Shown: positions 15,405 to 24,890, counted from the first letter of the stretch. The stretch is 42,270 bases of DNA from Candidatus Zixiibacteriota bacterium (GCA_024278515.1 JAJRTA010000121.1:1-42270), one strand, 5' to 3'. Numbers and translations: made by a program. The notes: generated by a model not told the origin, from the sequence alone.

Positions 15405-16439
15405 CTACGTCGTGCCTGACGGTGTCTCTTCATTATCTGCAGAAGCCTCATCCTCGAGCTGCTTGAGCGAGAGGTGTTCTTTTTTGAGATAAACAAAACC
15501 CATAAATGTGACCAATATGTACTGGGCGGCGTGTAAAACCAGAGCGCATGACAACGCTTCCGGTCGAGAGACACCATACGCTTCCAGCGACCAGACCGCA
15601 CCGGCATGATAGACTCCGACAAACCCGGGCGAGGAGGGCACGAGAATGGAAACCGAAACCACTACCAGCACCACGAACGAGGCGTCCAGAGGAAGGTTCA
15701 GCCCGAATGCGCGAAATACGAACAGGTTGGATATCCCCATCAGGATCCAGATGAACAGGGTTTGCAGTCCGATCCAGCCGGTTACTTTCTTGTCGCCAAG
15801 AAATTCAAGACCACGTGAGAACTTTACAAGAATCGAAACGATCACCTGCTTCCCTTTCTCGGGGATAAAGAACAGGTACCGCCCGATGGCCCGGCCGGTC
15901 TGTTCCGGACGACGCGCCAGGATGAAGATCATAATAAGACCGACCAGGGCTACGGCAATCGCAACAGCCAGCCCCAGACGCATCGATTCATCAAGATGTA
16001 TTCGTGAAAAGTACAGCACCGAACCAAAGATCAAAAGAAGAGCGACCAGGTCAAAGACCATCCGCTCGACAAAAATCGTAGCCAGCGAGGCGGACTTGGT
16101 TATCTGCTTATGTTGTGATGAAAGCGAATAGGCGCGGACAAACTCACCAAGCCGTAACGGCAGGACATTGTTGGCCATGAAGCCGATCCAGGTAGCGGCA
16201 ATCAGTTTGGAGAAGGGTACTTTTCCGATTGGGGCCACCATATATTTCCAGCGATAGGCGCGCTGGTACATAGTGAAAAAAATCAAGGCGATGTTGGGAA
16301 TAAGCCAGACATAACTGGCCCCTTTCAGAGCCGACCAGAGCTCCCCGAAATGAATATTACGAAACAGCGCCCAGATCAGACCAGCCGAGATGGCCAGTCC
16401 CAGGGAAAAATAAAATGTTCTTTTGCCACGAATTGTCAT
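15405..16439 (-). CDS. YbhN/UPF0104 (LPG synthase transmembrane-region-like) membrane protein
   Basis: This 344-residue polytopic protein resembles the membrane domain of lysylphosphatidylglycerol synthase (flippase-like family). The hallmarks are YRWKYMVAPIGKVPFSKLIA, ATWIGFMANNVLPLRLGEFVRAY, FVERMVFDLVALLLIFG and the late SPGFVGVYHAGAVWSLEAYG. The aminoacyl-transfer domain is absent. Such stand-alone proteins often sit in glycan operons and are thought to move lipid-linked material across the membrane; this is inference. The C-terminus (QLEDEASADNEETPSGTT) is acidic and cytosolic. It starts two bases after the GT4 stop and ends with TAG. Confidence 0.85.
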   Translation of the reverse strand: MTIRGKRTFYFSLGLAISAGLIWALFRNIHFGELWSALKGASYVWLIPNIALIFFTMYQRAYRWKYMVAPIGKVPFSKLIAATWIGFMANNVLPLRLGEFVRAYSLSSQHKQITKSASLATIFVERMVFDLVALLLIFGSVLYFSRIHLDESMRLGLAVAIAVALVGLIMIFILARRPEQTGRAIGRYLFFIPEKGKQVIVSILVKFSRGLEFLGDKKVTGWIGLQTLFIWILMGISNLFVFRAFGLNLPLDASFVVLVVVSVSILVPSSPGFVGVYHAGAVWSLEAYGVSRPEALSCALVLHAAQYILVTFMGFVYLKKEHLSLKQLEDEASADNEETPSGTT

Positions 16440-16441
16440 TA

Positions 16442-17551
16442 TCAGTCAGCCAGTACTTCTTTTACAACCTTCTCGAATTTAGCCGCGGCATCATCCCAGT
16501 TAAACTTATCGGCCCATTCGAGGCCGCCCTTTTCCAGGTTTGCTCTCAGCTTATCATCGGTCAGGATGGCCAGGAGTTTCCCGGCCAGCTGATCAATATC
16601 ACCGTACTCGTACAGAAACCCGGTTCGACCGTCTCGGACCGAGTCGCGCAATCCGGGGGAGTCGGCCGCGACAACAGTAGTGCCGACAGCGTTGGCTTCG
16701 ATATTGGTCAAGCCCCAGCCTTCCTTGAGACTGGGTAACACCGCAACATGAGAGCGGCGCAGAGTGTCGACCTTTACCTCCGGTGAAACAAAACCGGGGA
16801 ATTCCACCTGTTCAGCACAACCCAACTGTCCGGCTAAAGCTTTGAGCGTATCGAGATAATCACCGGCGCCGACAATTTTCAGACGGGCTTCGGGCAGTTT
16901 TTCACGAACTTTTACAAAAGCGCGAATCAGGTGGTGTATTGATTTGTACTTTTTCAGTCGCCCCAGATATAATATCGTCGGTTCATCGTACTTGCTGACA
17001 GAGCTGTCCGGATAATAGGTATCACGATCAATTCCGCAGTGCACAACCGAGATATCTTCGCGCGGTATCCCCCGCGCCACCATATCATCGGCGGTCGATT
17101 CTGAGATAACGTTGAAGTGCAAACCTCGATAGACCGGAATCAGGGGGCGTTCGGCCAGATAGATATAGCTGCCGAGCACGAAATTGATTTCATGAAAAAC
17201 GGTTGTGGCAAACAGGTGCGGAACGACCACAAGAGTTTTCAGATTCAGGTAAAGCGGTGTGTAAAACGGTATCTTGTTGATATCTTCGATGAGAATATCG
17301 AACCGGTTCTCACGGACAATCCGCCTGAGATGAAACGGCGCCACCAGGTTGAAATTAAAACGATTACCCCGGCGAATTATCCGGATTCCCTCGATCACTT
17401 CTTCCGGGCGGCAACCCTTGAACCCGGAACAGAATAAAGTAACCTCATGGCCGAACCTGACCAGTCGTCGAAGCAGTTCTTCAAGGTGTACCTCGGCCCC
17501 GCCGCCGTAAGGATTCTTGAGATCGTTCCAGTTCAGGGCCAGAATTTTCAT
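16442..17551 (-). CDS. Family 4 glycosyltransferase (GT-B fold)
   Basis: This 369-residue retaining glycosyltransferase has N-terminal acceptor-side motifs LNWNDLKNPYGGGAEVHLEE and LVRFGHEVTLFCSG. The C-terminal donor domain has ILYLGRLKKYKSIHHLIRAF, LKIVGAGDYLDTL and the E-x7-E motif (EGWGLTNIEANAVGTTVVA). It is cytoplasmic and likely adds a hexose to a lipid-linked glycan. ATG 17551 overlaps the TGA of the upstream DUF2723 gene (ATGA), so translation is coupled. The exact sugar cannot be told from sequence. Confidence 0.9.
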   Translation of the reverse strand: MKILALNWNDLKNPYGGGAEVHLEELLRRLVRFGHEVTLFCSGFKGCRPEEVIEGIRIIRRGNRFNFNLVAPFHLRRIVRENRFDILIEDINKIPFYTPLYLNLKTLVVVPHLFATTVFHEINFVLGSYIYLAERPLIPVYRGLHFNVISESTADDMVARGIPREDISVVHCGIDRDTYYPDSSVSKYDEPTILYLGRLKKYKSIHHLIRAFVKVREKLPEARLKIVGAGDYLDTLKALAGQLGCAEQVEFPGFVSPEVKVDTLRRSHVAVLPSLKEGWGLTNIEANAVGTTVVAADSPGLRDSVRDGRTGFLYEYGDIDQLAGKLLAILTDDKLRANLEKGGLEWADKFNWDDAAAKFEKVVKEVLAD

Positions 17552-19128
17552 TGACTGTCCTGATTATTCCGACCCTGCCGGCGTCCCTGCCTTCGCAGAT
17601 CGGTCAGCATCGCCCTTATCTGGCCGTCACGCGGATTAAACTGCAGCCACCGGGCCAGTAAGCTGTCCATCGCGGCCGGGCGGTTGTCCTCGAAGTACAG
17701 CCGGATAAGTTCATCCAGAGCCGGACGGTATTTCGGACTGGAATGCAACATAGCCTGAAGCATTTGCTCCGCGGTTGCGTTGTCATCATTTGTGCGATGA
17801 CCCCGGGCAAGCAATACCTGCAACCATTCGCGATCACCGGCCTGTGCGTCGGCGATAAGTTCAGTAAGCTGTTCTACTTTGCCCGTTTCAGCATAGAGAG
17901 AAGCAAGGAACTCGACCGCATCGCCCGAATGTGGAATCAGGTCCACCGCGTGCCGGATCAGTTTCTCCGCTTTTTCAAGATCACCGGCCTTTCGAAGCGT
18001 GTCGGCCACCACCAGAAACCCGTTGGCGTAATTACCGGTAAGACGACGGGCTGTTTCATTTTTGTAAACTGTCGGATCTGCTACCGAGCGCGCCTGAAAG
18101 CGGCCCTCGGTCAGGAAGAAATCCAAAGAGGCCTCGATATCCACCCGGCGGCCACCCGCCTCCTCGTTGAGCTTCCACATCATCCCGCTGAGTGAAAGCA
18201 TCGAGTCGATTTTTCTCCCCAGGTAATACTTGGAGCCTCCCCCCATTGAAACTGCATAGTTGATGGGACGCTTACCGAGATACGAATAGATAATCTTATC
18301 CTGCACCATGCTGTTTAATCGGAAGGTCCTTCCGTACGGTACGCCGAGGGCATACAGGCTGTCCTTTTCCTGTTCTGACACCGCAAGGTAATCATACAGC
18401 GATTTATCAATATACTGTTGCCGTTGTACCAGGGTCATACTGTCGGGAATATGGAACGGCCGCAACTCGTCGATATGCTTGTTGCTCCAGCCGAGATCAA
18501 GGCCCATCGCGTCCTGAATCTGCTTGATATACCATTTCGTGTTGGCCAGCGCGAGACAGATTATAGTGACATCAGTGCGAATTCCGTAAACTCCCTGCAT
18601 GCACCACAACGGGAAAGTGTCGTTGTCGCCATTCGTGAACAGGACCGCATTTTCCTCAGCGCTGTCCAGCAGGTTCCAGGCATAATCCCACGGTGTCCAG
18701 TCGCGTGAACGGTCACAATAGAAATAATTACCCGACAGAGCCAGTGACGGCAACAGTAGAAGCGCCGTGCTCGAAGCAATTATTACCTTACGCGGACCGG
18801 GAGAGAACTTTTCAACCGACTGTCTCAGGTATTGCAGAACAACAGCAATGCCGAAGCCTATCGACAGACCGAAAAGGATAAACCCTGAGGTAAAGAAGTA
18901 GTCACGTTCGCGAACCTCGATGTAGTCCTGACCGGCCGGAGTCATACGCGTGCCGTCGGCAAAGTTCATATACAGAACCAGCCCCACTGTACTCAGCAAA
19001 ATCAAGACCACGAACGGCAACCCGATTGTCGGTCGCCTGCGTACAATCTCCCACAGGCCGAACAGGCCGAGCAAAAACAGTATCACGAATCTCGGGCCGG
19101 TAAGTCCGTACTGTTTCTGGAAAAAGTG
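17548..19128 (-). CDS. DUF2723 membrane glycosyltransferase, C-terminal part after an in-frame stop, with TPR tail
   Basis: This frame continues that of the upstream half after TAG 19129-19131 with no shift. It begins HFFQKQYGLTGPR, then has four helices, and then the characteristic periplasmic segment LFTNGDNDTFPLWCMQGVYG and RTDVTIICLALANTKWYIKQ. The end (residues about 850-1030 of the whole protein) is helical and TPR-like (DLEKAEKLIRHAVDLIPHSG, ALDELIRLYFEDNRPAAM), finishing in basic RRQGRRQGRNN. The first start codon is GTG 19086 within a membrane helix, so separate translation would make an odd fragment. The intact protein would have about 1038 residues, normal for DUF2723 proteins with a TPR tail. 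Confidence 0.85.
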   Translation of the reverse strand, partial: HFFQKQYGLTGPRFVILFLLGLFGLWEIVRRRPTIGLPFVVLILLSTVGLVLYMNFADGTRMTPAGQDYIEVRERDYFFTSGFILFGLSIGFGIAVVLQYLRQSVEKFSPGPRKVIIASSTALLLLPSLALSGNYFYCDRSRDWTPWDYAWNLLDSAEENAVLFTNGDNDTFPLWCMQGVYGIRTDVTIICLALANTKWYIKQIQDAMGLDLGWSNKHIDELRPFHIPDSMTLVQRQQYIDKSLYDYLAVSEQEKDSLYALGVPYGRTFRLNSMVQDKIIYSYLGKRPINYAVSMGGGSKYYLGRKIDSMLSLSGMMWKLNEEAGGRRVDIEASLDFFLTEGRFQARSVADPTVYKNETARRLTGNYANGFLVVADTLRKAGDLEKAEKLIRHAVDLIPHSGDAVEFLASLYAETGKVEQLTELIADAQAGDREWLQVLLARGHRTNDDNATAEQMLQAMLHSSPKYRPALDELIRLYFEDNRPAAMDSLLARWLQFNPRDGQIRAMLTDLRRQGRRQGRNNQDSQ

Positions 19129-20664
19129 CTAGAAACCCATTCGACGGTAATTGCCGAACTGGTTCTCCCATTCGCCGCGACGTTTGAACATCCGCTCCAC
19201 CATGCCCATCGAACCGTACTGTTTGCGTTCGAGAAAGTTGATCGTCGCCTGGTAACCGTCGGACGGCTTGTTTTCATCGAGATACGGATTCTGTGCTGAG
19301 CGAATCGGAATAAACAGGTTCACAGAAAATCCGAATGCCGCCACCACGATGATTATCAATGCCGATTTCCAGCGCGGCATTTTGAACAACAGTCCAAGCG
19401 CAAGAACGATAAGCAACCCGACTCCGGTCGCATAGAAATACAATTCAAGACCGATAACCACAGTCGAAATACAAACAAGCGCGGCAAGGATCGGCCAGTT
19501 GATCTCACGCCACTGAAACAATACCAGAACGATCAATGCAATTACCGACAACACAAGGAACGGAATATATCCTTTCGGTACGTATAAAAGCAGCACCATG
19601 AGAGCGGCGGCCAGTATAAACCATGCCTGAATCCTGAAACGTGATTTTTGATCTCGTGAGGTACCGCCCGAAAGGTACTTGCTTAGACAGTACAGCCCAT
19701 AAAGTATCATCGCCCCAAACGCAATCTGCCCGATCAGTGTGGCGGCGCTCATGGCCGGACTGGGACCCGCCACAACCTTTCCCGGTTGAGTGGTGGCCGT
19801 TTCGACAGCCTTAACATACAGGGGAGCGATACTGACCAGAAAACCGCCGCATAGATACAGAAAAACGGCCGGTATTTTATCGAATGAAAAAATATAGAAA
19901 AGGTACAGGGTGAGAACCATGACCACGGGAAGGTAGTACGGAATCTCCCCCTCGCGCGAGGACAGCGCGAAAACCATGTACAGCTCGGCCAGGAAAAACA
20001 GCGCCACGCCAAACCAGGTCGAGGCCGGCGCTTCTTTGCGGATCACAAACAACAGGGCGGCCACCGGCAGGACGAGAAATGTGACCATGTGCACACCGAT
20101 TCCCAAAAACGAGACAAATACGATAAGCAGCATAATGCGTTCGGCAGTGAGACTGCCCCGCAGGTCCTTATAAACGAAAGTCAGCCAGAGAGCGCCTGAG
20201 CTGATCATCATGGCCATTCCATAAACTTCGGCCTCTATCGAATTGGTCCAGTTGGTCAGACTGAAAGCGGCGAACAATGCCCCTGCGGCCGCGCCACCGT
20301 AAATCAGCAGACGTGTGAAAGCAGAAGCGGTTTCATCGAACCAGTGACGAAGAATCCGCACACCGGTCAGGTAACAGAAAAGGGCGGTGAAAGCCGAGCA
20401 GAAACCGGACAGGAAATTCAGTCTGACACCGATATCCGACACTACCGGTATCAGTGAAAAAATCCGTCCGATCATAACATACAACGGCGAACCGGGCGGA
20501 TGGGGAATGGAAAGCGTATATGCGGCAGTGATGAATTCGCCGCAGTCCCAGAACGATAAAGTGACATGTTTGGTCATCCAGTAGACGACCATTGCCGCAA
20601 TCCAGACAAAAGCCCCGATCAGAGCGTTGGTTTGGTCGAATTCTTTGTCGAAATATAGTTTCAT
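19129..20664 (-). CDS. DUF2723 (TMEM260-like) membrane glycosyltransferase, N-terminal part before an in-frame stop
   Basis: DUF2723 proteins are GT-C-fold membrane proteins related to O-mannosyltransferases. The signature is here: SFWDCGEFITAAYTLSIPHP then PGSPLYVMIGRIFSLIP, carrying the D and E expected in the first periplasmic loop. About eleven further hydrophobic segments follow to residue 480, then the loop LFIPIRSAQNPYLDENKPSD and MVERMFKRRGEWENQFGNYRRMGF before TAG at codon 512. Homologues continue here with another helix, supplied by the next reading in the same frame. It is the first gene of a 10-kb glycan operon, behind a likely promoter at 20744-20771. Acceptor and sugar are unknown; surface protein O-glycosylation is the best guess. 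Confidence 0.85.
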   Translation of the reverse strand: MKLYFDKEFDQTNALIGAFVWIAAMVVYWMTKHVTLSFWDCGEFITAAYTLSIPHPPGSPLYVMIGRIFSLIPVVSDIGVRLNFLSGFCSAFTALFCYLTGVRILRHWFDETASAFTRLLIYGGAAAGALFAAFSLTNWTNSIEAEVYGMAMMISSGALWLTFVYKDLRGSLTAERIMLLIVFVSFLGIGVHMVTFLVLPVAALLFVIRKEAPASTWFGVALFFLAELYMVFALSSREGEIPYYLPVVMVLTLYLFYIFSFDKIPAVFLYLCGGFLVSIAPLYVKAVETATTQPGKVVAGPSPAMSAATLIGQIAFGAMILYGLYCLSKYLSGGTSRDQKSRFRIQAWFILAAALMVLLLYVPKGYIPFLVLSVIALIVLVLFQWREINWPILAALVCISTVVIGLELYFYATGVGLLIVLALGLLFKMPRWKSALIIIVVAAFGFSVNLFIPIRSAQNPYLDENKPSDGYQATINFLERKQYGSMGMVERMFKRRGEWENQFGNYRRMGF

Positions 20665-20975
20665 CAGCGTAATCCGGTCCCGCCCACGTTGCTATAATCC
20701 TCCAGCGTGGCTGGGGACCGAACGGGAACAGTCAAAGGGCCGAAATATAGCAGTTTTTGATGATGTGTAAAGGTTGTTTTCCGGGACTCCGAATTGCCGA
20801 CTTGCCTCACAGAAATGTTATCAAGAAATGTTTTGTGGCAGACATACGTCCCGTGCGCCGACAATGGCCTAACCGGCCTATCCTATGCGTTGCGTACGTC
20901 CTCGTGCACAGCGTGAACTCTGCCACACCTGCACCTGTCGACGGCGATGTCAAAACTTAATGGAGCAGGCGATAT
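20665..20975. other. Intergenic spacer between nusB and the glycosylation operon
   Basis: No gene is seen. Besides the promoter candidate it contains CGTCCCGTGCGCCGACA at 20847-20863, which occurs again as its exact reverse complement at 25994-26010 in the repeat cluster. Flanking GTGG and T/C positions agree further, so this looks like one copy of a dispersed element. The terminator of the nusB end is not obvious. Confidence 0.4.
20744..20771 (-). promoter_or_regulatory. Putative sigma-70 promoter of the glycosylation operon
   Basis: On the - strand TTTACA (20766-20771) and TATATT (20744-20749) are separated by 16 bases, about 80 bases before the DUF2723 start. The same -10 hexamer and spacing are seen for the riboflavin operon, which adds some weight. 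Confidence 0.4.
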
Positions 20976-21404
20976 TCATATACGGCCGACTTTGGACAGA
21001 TTCTTCACGTACTGGTCCAGAATACCGTTGACGAATGCAGAACTCTCAACCGTCGAGAACTTCTTGGCCAGCTCTATCGCCTCGTTAAGGACGACCTTGA
21101 CCGGCACATCAACCATGTGATCAAGCTCGACAATAGCCAGCCTGAGAATATTACGGTCAATCAATGCCATCCGTTCGATCTTCCAGTTGGTGGCCAGCCC
21201 GGCGATAATCTCGTCCGCCCGGGCCGCGTGCTCACGCACCAGACCGAACAGCTTTACGGCATAGTCACGCGACCGCTCGGACGGCGCGTCATCCTCGGAA
21301 GCAATTTCAAACAGGTCGTCGTTCGGCTGGGCCTCGCCGCACTCGACGGCATACAACGCCTGCAAGACCAGTTCACGGGCGGCGGTACGCGGAGATTCGG
21401 ACAT
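20976..21404 (-). CDS. nusB: Transcription antitermination factor NusB
   Basis: NusB (142 residues) forms an RNA-binding heterodimer with S10 for rRNA antitermination. It is all-helical with the family motifs ARELVLQALYAVECGE at the start, IERMALIDRNILRLAIVEL in the middle and VVLNEAIELAKKFSTVESSAF followed by VNGILDQ near the end. Its place directly after ribH is a very common bacterial arrangement. The end at IKVGRI-type residues is complete. Two bases separate ribH's TAA from the nusB start, so it is expressed from the riboflavin promoter unless an internal one exists. Confidence 0.96.
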   Translation of the reverse strand: MSESPRTAARELVLQALYAVECGEAQPNDDLFEIASEDDAPSERSRDYAVKLFGLVREHAARADEIIAGLATNWKIERMALIDRNILRLAIVELDHMVDVPVKVVLNEAIELAKKFSTVESSAFVNGILDQYVKNLSKVGRI

Positions 21405-21406
21405 AC

Positions 21407-21877
21407 TTAAGCCATCGCTTTGTACAGGTTGACCATTTCAATCGCGCTCTGGGCCGCATCCCATCCCTTATTGCCCGCCTTGGTGCCCACCCGTTCGATC
21501 GCCTGCTCCAGAGTATCGGCAGTCACGATACCATAGACGACCGGGATACCGGAATCAAGGGCGATTTTCGCGATACCTTTGGCCGATTCGTTGGCGATGT
21601 AGTCAAAATGCGGCGTATCACCACGAATCACAGCACCAAGACAAACAACCGCATCGTAGTTGCCGCTCCGGGCCATTTTGGCGGCGGCATAGGGTATCTC
21701 GAACGCGCCGGGTACGTAAGCGACCGTAAAGTTGTCTTCATCACCGCCATGACGCCTGAGACAGTCGAGCGCGCCGTCACACAGTTTGTCGGTCAGGAAG
21801 TGATTGAACCGTCCGACGATAATCCCGATTTTCAGCCCGGAAGCATCCAGGTTTCCTTCGATTACTTTATGACTCAT
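21407..21877 (-). CDS. ribH: 6,7-dimethyl-8-ribityllumazine synthase
   Basis: RibH (156 residues) condenses 5-amino-6-ribitylamino-uracil with dihydroxybutanone phosphate. The motifs are [55 protein letters not shown] with the catalytic His, and [20 protein letters not shown] with [14 protein letters not shown]. Length is normal. It usually forms icosahedral or pentameric shells. It follows ribBA by 17 bases that hold a GGAGAGAAAG ribosome site. Confidence 0.97.
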   Translation of the reverse strand: MSHKVIEGNLDASGLKIGIIVGRFNHFLTDKLCDGALDCLRRHGGDEDNFTVAYVPGAFEIPYAAAKMARSGNYDAVVCLGAVIRGDTPHFDYIANESAKGIAKIALDSGIPVVYGIVTADTLEQAIERVGTKAGNKGWDAAQSAIEMVNLYKAMA

Positions 21878-21894
21878 TTTTCTTTCTCTCCTGC

Positions 21895-23115
21895 CTATTT
21901 GAGATTGAGCAGATGTCCCAACTTGTCTCGTTTGGTTTGCAGATATGCCTGATTGTATTCCGAGGGTTTACTTTCCAGCGACAGTCGTTCGGTTATTTCA
22001 AGACCGTAACCCTGGAGGCCGACCACTTTGCGCGGGTTGTTGGTCAAAAGACGTATCGAAGACAGCCCGAGATCGACCAGTATCTGCGCCCCGATACCAT
22101 AGTCGCGAAGATCGGCTTCGAACCCGAGTTCTTCGTTGGCCTCGACCGTATCCCGACCGGCCTCCTGAAGTTTGTAGGCGAGGATTTTGTTCACCAGGCC
22201 TATCCCCCGCCCTTCCTGACGCATATACAGGATGACCCCTTTGCCTTCCTCTTCGACCCGGCGCATGGCGGTATGAAGCTGGCTGCCGCAGTCACAGCGA
22301 CGACTGGCGAAAACATCACCGGTCGGACAACTCGAATGCACTCGCACGAGGACATCCTTTGCTCCCGACACATCACCTTTGGTTAAAGCGAGGTGATGAT
22401 GATCATCAGTCTCCGAACGGTACAGGTGGAGTTTGAAATGTCCGTAGTCGGTGGGAAGATCGACAGTTTCCACTTTTTTGACCAGTTTTTCGGTTCGAAT
22501 ACGATAGGCAATCAGATCACGGATCGATATCAGCTTGAGGTCGTGTTCTTCGCACATCTGCTTGAGACGGGGCAGGCGGGCCATACTGCCGTCATCATCC
22601 ATGATCTCACACAGCACTGCTGTCGGTGAGAATCCGGCCAGACGGGCCAGGTCGGTGGAAGCCTCCGTGTGACCGGCGCGAGTGAGAACACCACCCGGCA
22701 GGGCGCGAATCGGGAAAATATGCCCGGGGCGGGCCAGGTCATCGGGGACGGTTTTTTCATCAGCCAGCACCCGAATAGTCAGGGCGCGATCGAAAGCCGA
22801 GATACCGGTAGTCGTGCCTTTTCTGGCGTCCACCGAGACGGTAAAACGAGTGCCCAAAAGGGCGGTGTTCTGTTCGGTCATCGGGTGCAGGTCGAGTTGT
22901 TCGATTCGTTCGGTGGTCATGCACACACATACCAGGCCGCGTCCATATTTGGACATGAAATTGACATGCTCCGCGGTGACTTTGTCGGCCGCCATGATAA
23001 GATCGCCTTCGTTCTCGCGATCCTCGTCGTCGACCACGACCACGAATTTCCCGGCCTTTATATCTTCTATCGCTTCTTCAATCGTGTCCAGGGCAATCGA
23101 GTTGTCGTTATTCAT
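21895..23115 (-). CDS. ribBA: Bifunctional 3,4-dihydroxy-2-butanone-4-phosphate synthase / GTP cyclohydrolase II
   Basis: This 406-residue fusion makes both riboflavin precursors. Residues about 1-205 are DHBP synthase ([20 protein letters not shown], with the acidic metal ligands). Residues about 206-406 are GTP cyclohydrolase II, with the zinc cysteines in [19 protein letters not shown], the catalytic [17 protein letters not shown], and [14 protein letters not shown]. Ser replaces the usual Glu in H-S-E-C, a mild variant. The stop is TAG at the expected end (GHLLNLK), with an in-frame TGA eight codons on, evidence that TAG terminates here. Confidence 0.97.
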   Translation of the reverse strand: MNNDNSIALDTIEEAIEDIKAGKFVVVVDDEDRENEGDLIMAADKVTAEHVNFMSKYGRGLVCVCMTTERIEQLDLHPMTEQNTALLGTRFTVSVDARKGTTTGISAFDRALTIRVLADEKTVPDDLARPGHIFPIRALPGGVLTRAGHTEASTDLARLAGFSPTAVLCEIMDDDGSMARLPRLKQMCEEHDLKLISIRDLIAYRIRTEKLVKKVETVDLPTDYGHFKLHLYRSETDDHHHLALTKGDVSGAKDVLVRVHSSCPTGDVFASRRCDCGSQLHTAMRRVEEEGKGVILYMRQEGRGIGLVNKILAYKLQEAGRDTVEANEELGFEADLRDYGIGAQILVDLGLSSIRLLTNNPRKVVGLQGYGLEITERLSLESKPSEYNQAYLQTKRDKLGHLLNLK

Positions 23116-23118
23116 CAG

Positions 23119-23754
23119 TTACCATCCGCTTTCAAACAGTTTCTCTTTCGTCAGACCTTCACTTTTCGGAAGCCGGCCGGATTTCAGGATGTATTTCCCT
23201 ATCATATCGAACTCAAGATTAACAGAGTTGTGAGGTTTAAGTTTCAAAAGATTTGTAGCGCTTAAAGTATGGGGAATCAGGTTGACGGTTAAAGCGCCGG
23301 ACTCCACACTGTTCACGGTCAGCGACACACCGTCAACAGCGATGGATCCTTTTTCGATCACCAAAGGATCGAAACGGGGATCAAAACCGATAGTCAACTC
23401 CACAGAGTCACCTGTTTTCTGAATCCTGGTCAGCTTTCCCACGTCATCCACATGACCGCTGACAATATGACCGCCCATCCGATCACCGACTTTGAGCGCG
23501 CGCTCAAGATTGACGACAGACCCGGTCTGATAGCCGCCGAGCCTGGTCCGCCTCTGTGTTTCCGTGGACGCTTCCACCCAGAAGGAGTCATGGTCGATTT
23601 TCACCACGGTGAGACAGGCGCCATCGCAGGCTACGGATTCACCTATAGTCAGCTCGGAGGTATCAATGTCCGAATTGATCCGAAGAATTCTGTAATCGTT
23701 GCGCCGATTGATTTCAAGAATACGCCCGGTGGTTTCAATCAGACCCGTGAACAT
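23119..23754 (-). CDS. ribE: Riboflavin synthase, alpha chain
   Basis: This 211-residue protein has two lumazine-binding barrels with internal similarity: MFTGLIETTGRILEINRRND ... ESVACDGACLTVV and MGGHIVSGHVDDVGKLTRIQ ... GSIAVDGVSLTVN. The N-terminal MFTG and the repeated S-x-x-x-D-G-x-x-L-T-V motifs are diagnostic. It dismutates two lumazines to riboflavin. It starts right after the ribD stop. Symbol use varies (ribE or ribC). Length is normal. Confidence 0.96.
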   Translation of the reverse strand: MFTGLIETTGRILEINRRNDYRILRINSDIDTSELTIGESVACDGACLTVVKIDHDSFWVEASTETQRRTRLGGYQTGSVVNLERALKVGDRMGGHIVSGHVDDVGKLTRIQKTGDSVELTIGFDPRFDPLVIEKGSIAVDGVSLTVNSVESGALTVNLIPHTLSATNLLKLKPHNSVNLEFDMIGKYILKSGRLPKSEGLTKEKLFESGW

Positions 23755-23755
23755 T

Positions 23756-24862
23756 TTATTTGCTCCTTTGGGGATAACCTATAATAGCCAGATCCTTCCC
23801 CAGGGTGATAGTTGTTGTGTGTTCCAGTCGTACTGAATCGATCACTCTTTTAACTCCGAAACCGGTGACCGAGTTCACCCCCTCACCGATAATCATCGGA
23901 GCGACAACGAAAACATACTTGTCAACCAGTCCGGCCTTGACAAACGAACCGGCCAGGCGGGAGCCGCCCTCGACAAGAAGCGACTGCAAACCGAACCGGT
24001 CAGCCTTTTCCACAAGGTCATTGAGGTCGATCATACCCTGTCGTGTTTTTTTCAGTTTCCAGTATGTCAGCGATACTTTGCCTGAATCTGTTCGGGCGCG
24101 ACGATTCGGAACAGCGCCGGTGGCGATTATCGTGCGGCCGTCATCGTTGAGCATAAGAAGCCGGGAATTCCCCGGTAGTTTGGGATCAGAAGTAACAACC
24201 ACCCGGTAAGGGTTCCTGCCTTTGACATGCCGAACGGTCAGGGCCGGATTGTCATGCAGTACAGTACCGCGTCCCACCACCACGGCATCCGATTGGGCCC
24301 GTAACTGGTGGGCCAGTTTCCGGGCAGGCTTGCCGGTGATCCATCGAGATTCCCCGCTGCTCACGGCGATACGGCCGTCCAGGCTTTGCGCCAGCTTCAG
24401 GGTAACAAAAGGACGACCATTATCATGATAGCCGAAATACTGTTCGTTCAGTTGGCGGGCTTGATCAGCCATCAGATTTCCCCGGACTTCAACCCCTGCC
24501 TTTTTGAGTACTCGCGCCCCGCGTCCGTTAACCCGGCGGTCAGGGTCTTTTACCGCAAAGACTACCTGCCTGATACCAGCTTTGATAATTGCCTCGGTAC
24601 ACGGTTTGGTAAGGCCGGTATGGCAGCATGGCTCCAGCGAGACATACAGAGTTGCTCCCTGACAGCGCATCTTTGCTTTGCGCATAGCTTCAATTTCGGC
24701 GTGGGGACGTCCCGCCGCATGATGGTAACCCTCACCGATAATCTTACCGTTTTTTACTACTACCGCGCCGACCATCGGGTTGGGGCTGGTATACCCCCGG
24801 GCTTTTTCGGCTAATTCAAGAGCGCGTTTCATGAATCTCTGGTCGGCGGCTTCACTGGCCAC
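23756..24862 (-). CDS. ribD: Bifunctional pyrimidine deaminase/reductase RibD
   Basis: RibD (368 residues from GTG 24862, against 367 in E. coli) deaminates and then reduces the early riboflavin intermediate. The deaminase domain has the zinc motifs HAEIEAMRKAKM and PCCHTGLTKPCTEAI. The reductase domain has LKLAQSLDGRIAVSSGESRW and LLVEGGSRLAGSFV. The frame is open upstream as far as 25048, but that stretch is the FMN riboswitch and its expression platform. ATG 24880 lies within the loop of the presumed terminator hairpin. GTG 24862, directly after the T run, gives the correct N-terminal length; ATG 24832 is the shorter alternative. First gene of the rib operon. Confidence 0.93.
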   Translation of the reverse strand: MASEAADQRFMKRALELAEKARGYTSPNPMVGAVVVKNGKIIGEGYHHAAGRPHAEIEAMRKAKMRCQGATLYVSLEPCCHTGLTKPCTEAIIKAGIRQVVFAVKDPDRRVNGRGARVLKKAGVEVRGNLMADQARQLNEQYFGYHDNGRPFVTLKLAQSLDGRIAVSSGESRWITGKPARKLAHQLRAQSDAVVVGRGTVLHDNPALTVRHVKGRNPYRVVVTSDPKLPGNSRLLMLNDDGRTIIATGAVPNRRARTDSGKVSLTYWKLKKTRQGMIDLNDLVEKADRFGLQSLLVEGGSRLAGSFVKAGLVDKYVFVVAPMIIGEGVNSVTGFGVKRVIDSVRLEHTTTITLGKDLAIIGYPQRSK

Positions 24863-24890
24863 AAAAAAACCCCATCGCATATTTCGGGGC
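24863..24890 (-). terminator. Riboswitch expression-platform hairpin with T tract
   Basis: On the - strand CCCC (24886-24889) and GGGG (24870-24873) close a loop and run into seven T residues (24863-24869), 50 bases past the FMN aptamer. This looks like the intrinsic terminator that ligand binding would favour. The stem is short (four GC pairs plus G-U wobbles), so control might also or instead act on translation of the GTG that follows immediately. Confidence 0.5.
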
